Assembly: GCA_022729285.1 (NCBI GenBank)
Contig: JALDAI010000040.1
Coordinates: forward strand, 1 to 6,770
Direction: 5' to 3'
Length of the DNA: 6,770 bases
Origin: Candidatus Nanoanaerosalina archaeon
GTDB lineage: Archaea; Nanohalarchaeota; Nanosalinia; Nanosalinales; Nanoanaerosalinaceae
Part shown: piece by piece, positions 1 to 3,956 of the stretch
Layout of the letters: every line of letters starts with the position of its first letter
Numbering within the stretch: the first letter of the stretch is position 1
Translations under genes and position numbers: made by a program
Notes under the pieces: generated by a model
What the model was told of the DNA's origin: nothing
Databases searched by the model: none
Seen by the model: the letters and a program-made list of their open reading frames with translations, nothing else

Positions 1-158
1 AATGAGCATGAAACCGTTTGCTCGCCGTCTTCACCTACCTGATCGGCTGTATCTTGTGTAAATGTTGTAACCCAAGCAGTTAAAATACCAGCAACAGCCA
101 TCGTAAAAGCTATCAACAAAACCGCAGCAATCAATGGCGAAATACCTTTTCTATCCAT
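1..158 (-). CDS. Type IV pilin / archaellin-like protein, N-terminal part (cut by window edge)
   Basis: Reading leftwards from an ATG at 158 gives 52 codons with no stop before the window edge, so the C-terminal end is missing. The protein opens with MDRKGISPLIAAVLLIAF and continues through TMAVAGILTAWVTTF. This is a class III prepilin signal: a short charged leader ending in Lys-Gly (residues 4-5), where a PibD/ArlK-type prepilin peptidase would cut, followed by a hydrophobic helix at about residues 6-28 that forms the filament core. The mature part then becomes polar and acidic (QDTADQVGEDGEQ). Members of this family are inserted in the membrane, processed, and polymerised by a secretion ATPase and an ArlJ/TadC platform, both of which are encoded just upstream. 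The sequence cannot decide between archaellin and adhesive pilin. The gene is 84 nt downstream of the platform gene and has its own TATA box and Shine-Dalgarno sequence. Confidence 0.9.
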   Translation of the reverse strand, partial: MDRKGISPLIAAVLLIAFTMAVAGILTAWVTTFTQDTADQVGEDGEQTVSCS

Positions 159-167
159 AATAATCAA

Positions 168-206
168 AACCTCTACCTAACAATTATATTAAACCATTTA
201 AATAAG
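168..206 (-). promoter_or_regulatory. Promoter and ribosome binding site of the pilin gene
   Basis: On the minus strand a TATA-like stretch CTTATTTAAATGG lies at 206-194. An AGAGGTT element at 174-168 contains a GAGGT Shine-Dalgarno core ending 10 nt before the ATG at 158. A start about 25 nt below the TATA box would give a leader of roughly 15-20 nt that keeps the Shine-Dalgarno sequence. A second AT-rich box at 193-182 (TTTAATATAATT) could instead give an almost leaderless transcript. Having its own promoter would allow the pilin to be made in excess over the assembly machine. Confidence 0.5.
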
Positions 207-243
207 TTGTCTTAACCTCTTTTTTTGATTACATCGAACCTCT
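168..243 (-). repeat. Three copies of AGAGGTT before the pilin gene
   Basis: The 7-mer AGAGGTT (minus strand; AACCTCT on plus) occurs at 237-243, 214-220 and 168-174. The start-to-start spacings are 23 and 46 nt, so the second is exactly twice the first. The copy at 168-174 acts as the probable Shine-Dalgarno sequence of the pilin gene, and the copy at 237-243 touches the stop codon of the upstream platform gene. It may be a regulator site or chance in AT-rich DNA. Confidence 0.35.
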
Positions 244-1472
244 TACATAAATAAGATCGCTGCTATATATCCTACAGTAAGAAGTATCGCAACGTGTTTA
301 CCTCCTGCTTTTAACTCACCTTCGCTCAACTTTCCGATAACTAGTCCTGAAAAAACGGACTGTATTACGACAAGGTTTCTGAAGATAGGTCTGTACATGC
401 TCAACATCTCGTCAACTCCTCCCATACCTCCCATACCGCCTATCCCCCCTACATCAGGGATGTCTCCTCCAACTGTCATAGCAGGTAATAGGTAGTTTAT
501 TAGAGCTATCATAACTCCTAGGAAAACAAAGTAAACAATATATCCTGTCACCATTTGGCCGTAAAGCTCTGATTCTCTCTGACTTTTTAGTTGCTTTATC
601 TTATCTATGTTGCTACCGACTGTTGAAAGAACTTCTCCAACATTTCCTCCTGATTTGTATGACTGGATAATCGTGTTAGCAGCTCTTTTAATAATCTTTG
701 AATCGATTTCTTCGGAGAAATCCCTTAGAACCTTGTCGAACGGTATACCCCACTCAATCCTTGCGCTCATCTCCTTAACATAAGGCGTTAAGTGACCGTA
801 ATCGTTTTCAGCAGTATTTGAAATAGCTTGAGGCAGAGACATACCCGATCTTACTCCCTCCACTAGATCTCTAATAAAGTCAGGGAACCTGTTTTCGATT
901 TTAGCAGTTTTCTGGAAAGACCTATACTTTAGAACCAATAGAGGAGCTATAGCCAGTACAACACCGACCATGTTCAAAATCATATGGCCGTACCTCTGCA
1001 TATTGCTGTATCCTTCAACCCTGACACTTTCTATGATTGCAGAAGTTTCAACAGGGAAGTTTCCTTCCAACATTATCGAGTTAGACCTGACAACGTTCTC
1101 CGGTGGCGGCCTTATGTTTTGTTCAACATTTGAAGGAACATTAGCTAATCCATCTTCAGTTAATTCATCGTTAAAGTAGACGTCGAACGAAGCTGTTCCA
1201 GGAACTTCTTCAAAGGTTATGTATATACTCATACTGTCAAAAACTCTACCTTCTTCAACCTCAAAAGGAACCATGAACGGTTGTGCCTCAGTTATAGTTC
1301 TCTCCTCAACAGTTAAGTCTTCAGGACCTGTTTCAAAAATATGAGTGGTGTTACCATAATTCCAGTTGTTAAGGCCTATCACTAGTATTCCTAAGATCAG
1401 AGATACTGCTCCTATCAGGATCGTGGTTCTGTGCTCATTGTAAAAAGACTTAGCTTTTTCCACTGCCTCCAT
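243..1472 (-). CDS. Type II secretion system F (TadC/ArlJ-like) membrane platform protein with an extracytoplasmic domain
   Basis: This 409-residue protein is the second of two adjacent platform proteins for the pilus motor. Hydrophobic segments are seen at about residues 17-34, 163-182, 307-331, 364-381 and 393-409. The stretch at about 190-305 is the cytoplasmic T2SSF domain, with the pattern FPDFIRDLVEGVRSGMSLPQAI near its start and the family's GGN motif at 275-277 (SGGNVGEVL). Such proteins sit in the inner face of the pilus base and are turned or reshaped by the secretion ATPase. Two parts are unusual: a roughly 125-residue beta-like region (36-161) predicted outside the membrane between the first two helices, with a possible N-glycosylation site NTT at 41-43, and a Gly/Met-rich outer loop at 342-352. 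The ATG at 1472 shares its A with the TAA of the gene before it (TAATG), and GGTGA lies 6 nt upstream, so translation is probably coupled. Confidence 0.85.
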   Translation of the reverse strand: MEAVEKAKSFYNEHRTTILIGAVSLILGILVIGLNNWNYGNTTHIFETGPEDLTVEERTITEAQPFMVPFEVEEGRVFDSMSIYITFEEVPGTASFDVYFNDELTEDGLANVPSNVEQNIRPPPENVVRSNSIMLEGNFPVETSAIIESVRVEGYSNMQRYGHMILNMVGVVLAIAPLLVLKYRSFQKTAKIENRFPDFIRDLVEGVRSGMSLPQAISNTAENDYGHLTPYVKEMSARIEWGIPFDKVLRDFSEEIDSKIIKRAANTIIQSYKSGGNVGEVLSTVGSNIDKIKQLKSQRESELYGQMVTGYIVYFVFLGVMIALINYLLPAMTVGGDIPDVGGIGGMGGMGGVDEMLSMYRPIFRNLVVIQSVFSGLVIGKLSEGELKAGGKHVAILLTVGYIAAILFM

Positions 1473-2398
1473 TATGTCTCACCCTGCGTAATCTCTAAAA
1501 CTAGTATAAACATTATGTTCATTAAAGGTATCCCGCCATAGACTCCAACTGTTAATAACTGTTCGATACCGTATCCGAACAGATCTCCTCCAACCATGTT
1601 CATAACCGTTAAAATAACCACTAAGAAAAGAGGCGCTACAATAAGTAAAGCCGTATAAAAGCTTGCGAAAGTTGATAACCGTTCAATCTGCCTTTTACGC
1701 CTTAACTTGTAATCAAAAAGCGCGGACTCAGTTCTTTGCTCCAAGAACTCTTTCAAGTTTCCTCCTGTATCAATTGTTGAAACCATGCCGTAAAGAACTT
1801 CTTTAAAATCTTCTGAAGGAGTCTCCTGAGCTGTTTCTGACAGCGCAGTTGTTACATCGGAACCGAAAACCTCTATCTTTTTAATTATCTTTGTAGCTTC
1901 TTTAGAAAGCTCTTCATACTCTCCAAAATTTTGTAGAAGACGAAACATCTTAGAAGGAGACACTCCTGACATCGCTACAGCGCTCATCTGGTTCAGTGCA
2001 AACGGTAAGTTGTTGTCGATGTTTTTACCTCTTGATTTAGCTTTCATAGAGGGATACATATACATGGAAGAAAAAACTATAGAAGTCATGAAAATAGGTA
2101 TAATGAACACAAGAACTATGGAAAGTATTATCGGAACTCCTGCTATAACAAGAACGGTTCCTGTAATCAGTGTAACCCCTACAAAGAACGTTGCAGTGAT
2201 TAAAAGCAGCTGACAGACATAAGTTCTGAACAGAATATCCATATCAGTCTTGTTAAGATTTTCCCTGATATCTCTAAAAGAGTGGCTGTACTCGTCAACA
2301 ACATCGCCGAACAAAGCATTGCTCATACCAGAAAAACTTTCAGCATTAAGCGCCGCATTAAATTTTTCGCTGAACTTCTTATTTTTAGCTCCTTCCAT
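1472..2398 (-). CDS. Type II secretion system F (TadB/TadC/ArlJ-like) membrane platform protein
   Basis: This 308-residue membrane protein is the first of two consecutive platform proteins. Two hydrophobic segments lie at about residues 59-85 and 88-113, then a cytoplasmic T2SSF domain at about 116-240 (DNNLPFALNQMSAVAMSGVSP at its start; the family GGN motif at 212-214 in TGGNLKEFL), then two more hydrophobic segments at about 244-268 and 280-302. A basic stretch KLRRKRQIER (231-240) before the third helix fits a cytoplasmic position. The first 58 residues are hydrophilic. The paired arrangement recalls TadB-TadC, in which two half-platforms replace one long GspF/PilC protein; an ArlJ-like role is equally possible. 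The gene starts 30 nt after the KaiC-like gene with no clear Shine-Dalgarno sequence and overlaps the next gene by 1 nt, so the three probably form one operon that works with the ATPase encoded at 3957-6137. Confidence 0.85.
   Translation of the reverse strand: MEGAKNKKFSEKFNAALNAESFSGMSNALFGDVVDEYSHSFRDIRENLNKTDMDILFRTYVCQLLLITATFFVGVTLITGTVLVIAGVPIILSIVLVFIIPIFMTSIVFSSMYMYPSMKAKSRGKNIDNNLPFALNQMSAVAMSGVSPSKMFRLLQNFGEYEELSKEATKIIKKIEVFGSDVTTALSETAQETPSEDFKEVLYGMVSTIDTGGNLKEFLEQRTESALFDYKLRRKRQIERLSTFASFYTALLIVAPLFLVVILTVMNMVGGDLFGYGIEQLLTVGVYGGIPLMNIMFILVLEITQGET
1479..1483 (-). promoter_or_regulatory. Shine-Dalgarno site for the second platform gene
   Basis: GGTGA (within GGGTGAG) lies inside the last codons of the upstream platform gene, 6 nt before the ATG at 1472. 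Together with the TAATG stop-start overlap it fixes this start codon and indicates translational coupling. Confidence 0.6.
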
Positions 2399-2420
2399 TT
2401 TTTTACCAAGGACTTGTTTG

Positions 2421-2426
2421 TTTAAA
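2421..2426 (-). promoter_or_regulatory. Possible internal TATA box before the first platform gene
   Basis: TTTAAA is centred about 25 nt before the ATG at 2398, the spacing expected for a leaderless archaeal transcript, and the start has no Shine-Dalgarno sequence. It could drive the platform genes independently of the KaiC-like gene. The motif is short and AT-rich, so chance is a real alternative. Confidence 0.25.
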
Positions 2427-2428
2427 GT

Positions 2429-3157
2429 TTAGAATAGCTCGGTTGAAGCACCTGAACTACCTGATGAGCTGAACGCTTCTTCTTTAGAATAAATTTTCAG
2501 ACCATCTTCCTCAAATTTGAAAGGATGCTCTCCTTTATCATGGTCCGTACCTCTCATTTTACGTACAATTACCTTATTGCTAAGCTCTGTTCCTTCCTCT
2601 GTAAGCTTTAGAAGTATTACTCCGTCCGCAATAAACTCTTCAACACCGTACCTAGATACTTGGTCAGGTTTACCTGTTCTCACCTCTCCTGTGTACATAG
2701 TAGTACATCCAAGACTTCTCAAAGTCTCGTTCATATCTAAGATAAGCTTTCTAACATCCTTTATATCATCCACATAAAGGCTTAAAGCAGTTAAAGAGTC
2801 AACAACTACTCTTTTAGCATTATTTTCTTTTACCGAGCTTCTAATAAGATCTATAATATCTTCATACTGGTACGGATCATACTTTGTTACGTTTATCTTT
2901 CCTTCTTCTAAACACTCTTCAAAGTCCCAGTTAAACGGAAGATCCTCGACTAACTGCTCTTTAGACTCCTCAAAAGAAACATAAAGACCGTTCTGACCAT
3001 GCTCTTTAGCCCCTCTGTAAAGAAACTCCAAAGCATAAGTGGTCTTACCAGACCCAGCAGGACCTGCTAGAAAAACAGAGTGGTTTATAGGAACTCCTCC
3101 GTTCATTAATTCGTCCAACCCCTCGATCCCTGTTTTCAACTTTTCAACCTTTGACAT
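2429..3157 (-). CDS. KaiC-like RecA-superfamily ATPase (ArlH-related group), catalytic motifs intact
   Basis: This 242-residue protein is a single KaiC/RadA-type ATPase domain. It opens with the family signature TGIEGLDELMNGGVP (9-23). The Walker A loop is GPAGSGKT (32-39), the paired catalytic glutamates lie in SFEES (E63-E64), and the Walker B strand is RVVVDS (116-121). The later KaiC-family patterns SRYGVEEFIADGVI (168-181) and VRKMRGTDH (198-206) are present. The length suits a single-domain member rather than a two-domain cyanobacterial KaiC. In archaella a related protein, ArlH, binds ATP and contacts the motor ATPase ArlI; the position directly ahead of two platform genes suggests a comparable role here, but that is inference. 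The end of the protein is Ser/Gly-rich (SSSGSSGAST, 230-239). The gene is the first of the minus-strand operon and is divergent from a second KaiC-like gene. Confidence 0.85.
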   Translation of the reverse strand: MSKVEKLKTGIEGLDELMNGGVPINHSVFLAGPAGSGKTTYALEFLYRGAKEHGQNGLYVSFEESKEQLVEDLPFNWDFEECLEEGKINVTKYDPYQYEDIIDLIRSSVKENNAKRVVVDSLTALSLYVDDIKDVRKLILDMNETLRSLGCTTMYTGEVRTGKPDQVSRYGVEEFIADGVILLKLTEEGTELSNKVIVRKMRGTDHDKGEHPFKFEEDGLKIYSKEEAFSSSGSSGASTELF

Positions 3158-3160
3158 AAT

Positions 3161-3195
3161 ACCTACAACATAATTTTTAGGTAGACAATAAATAA
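3161..3195 (-). promoter_or_regulatory. Promoter of the KaiC-like/platform operon
   Basis: TTATTTATTG at 3195-3186 on the minus strand is centred about 34 nt before the ATG at 3157, predicting a leader of only about 8 nt. A short AGGT at 3164-3161 is just 3 nt from the start codon and is a weak Shine-Dalgarno candidate. Confidence 0.4.
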
Positions 3196-3220
3196 TTTTG
3201 GAAAAAAGAACGGCTAAAAC

Positions 3221-3234
3221 ACATAAAAATTAAA
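3221..3234 (+). promoter_or_regulatory. Promoter of the plus-strand KaiC-like gene
   Basis: ACATAAAAATTAAA forms a TATA-like box centred about 32 nt before the ATG at 3260, matching the geometry of the divergent gene. No good Shine-Dalgarno sequence is seen (only GAGAG at 3251-3255), so a short-leader or leaderless transcript is likely. Its core TAAAAATTA (3224-3232) is the inverse of TAATTTTTA at 3171-3179. Confidence 0.4.
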
Positions 3235-3259
3235 ACAGTCTAAACAAAATGAGAGTTAT

Positions 3260-3946
3260 ATGGTAGAACGGGAGCGAACAGGAATAACAGGGCTGGACAA
3301 GATTCTTAACGGAGGTTTTCCGAAAGGATCGACAGTAATGGTTTTAGGAGCTCCTGGAACAGGTAAAACAGTTTTTTGTCAACAGTTTTTATCAAAAGGG
3401 GTTAGAGAAGGTCAAGGCTCTCTTTTCATTACTTTAGACAACCATCCTGATGAAATATTAGAAAACTCAAAAGATTTTGGCTGGAACCTTGACAGTAGAG
3501 AAAACTTCTTGATAATGGACGTTTACTCGTGGAAACTAGGAGAAGAAATAACAGGGAAATACACTATCAGAGGCCCTTCCGACCTCAACCAGCTTAACAT
3601 GACTTTATCAGATGCTTTAAATGATTTAGGGAAAGACGATAAACGTTTAGCAATGGATTCTGCTTCAAGCCTGACTTTTTACACAGATATTAACTCCACA
3701 GTAAGGTTTTTACAAGTGGTTAGCGCTAAAACCAAGTACAACAATGGTGTTTTCGTTTTAACAGTTGCTGAAGGAGTTCATGACGAACACGGAGTTTCTA
3801 CATTAAACTATGTAGCTGACGGAGTTATCCGACTCAAAAAAGAGAACAATAAAATGTATCTGAAAATACCAAGGATGGCTAAAACCTCTGTAAAAGAAGA
3901 ATGGCACGAGTTTAAAATCACAAAAACCGGTATAGAATTTGTCTAA
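3260..3946 (+). CDS. Divergent KaiC-like RecA-superfamily ATPase lacking the catalytic glutamate pair
   Basis: This 228-residue single-domain KaiC-like protein begins with the family signature TGITGLDKILNGGFPKGS (7-24). Walker A is intact as GAPGTGKT (30-37) and a Walker B-like strand RLAMDS lies at 129-134. Where catalytically active KaiC domains have a Glu-Glu pair (as at residues 63-64 of the neighbouring paralogue), this protein has TLDN (58-61), so it probably binds nucleotide but hydrolyses it poorly. NYVADGVIRLK (183-193) and PRMAKT (204-209) are altered forms of the usual ADGVI and R-M-RGT-H motifs. It resembles archaeal RecA-like signalling ATPases and ArlH, which binds ATP without strong turnover. 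It sits alone on the plus strand between two parts of the pilus locus, divergent from the intact paralogue and ending 10 bp from the end of the motor ATPase gene. A regulatory or scaffold role in the pilus system is inference from position. Confidence 0.8.
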   Translation: MVERERTGITGLDKILNGGFPKGSTVMVLGAPGTGKTVFCQQFLSKGVREGQGSLFITLDNHPDEILENSKDFGWNLDSRENFLIMDVYSWKLGEEITGKYTIRGPSDLNQLNMTLSDALNDLGKDDKRLAMDSASSLTFYTDINSTVRFLQVVSAKTKYNNGVFVLTVAEGVHDEHGVSTLNYVADGVIRLKKENNKMYLKIPRMAKTSVKEEWHEFKITKTGIEFV

Positions 3947-3956
3947 ACAGGATAAT

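Noticed and set aside
220..226. T7 run as a possible transcription terminator after the platform gene
   Set aside because: The run is on the plus strand; on the coding (minus) strand it is A7, so it cannot act as a poly-U terminator for these minus-strand genes.
229..245. GAGGTTCG-ATG-TAA, a start-stop mini-ORF on the minus strand directly after the platform gene
   Set aside because: A Shine-Dalgarno-like site with ATG followed at once by TAA is striking, but it codes for one residue and is easily explained by chance.
970..1179. Plus-strand open frame inside the second platform gene
   Set aside because: It lies fully antisense to a well-supported coding region and has no promoter, Shine-Dalgarno sequence or family features. 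The same holds for 2010-2213, 2250-2432 and 2517-2777.
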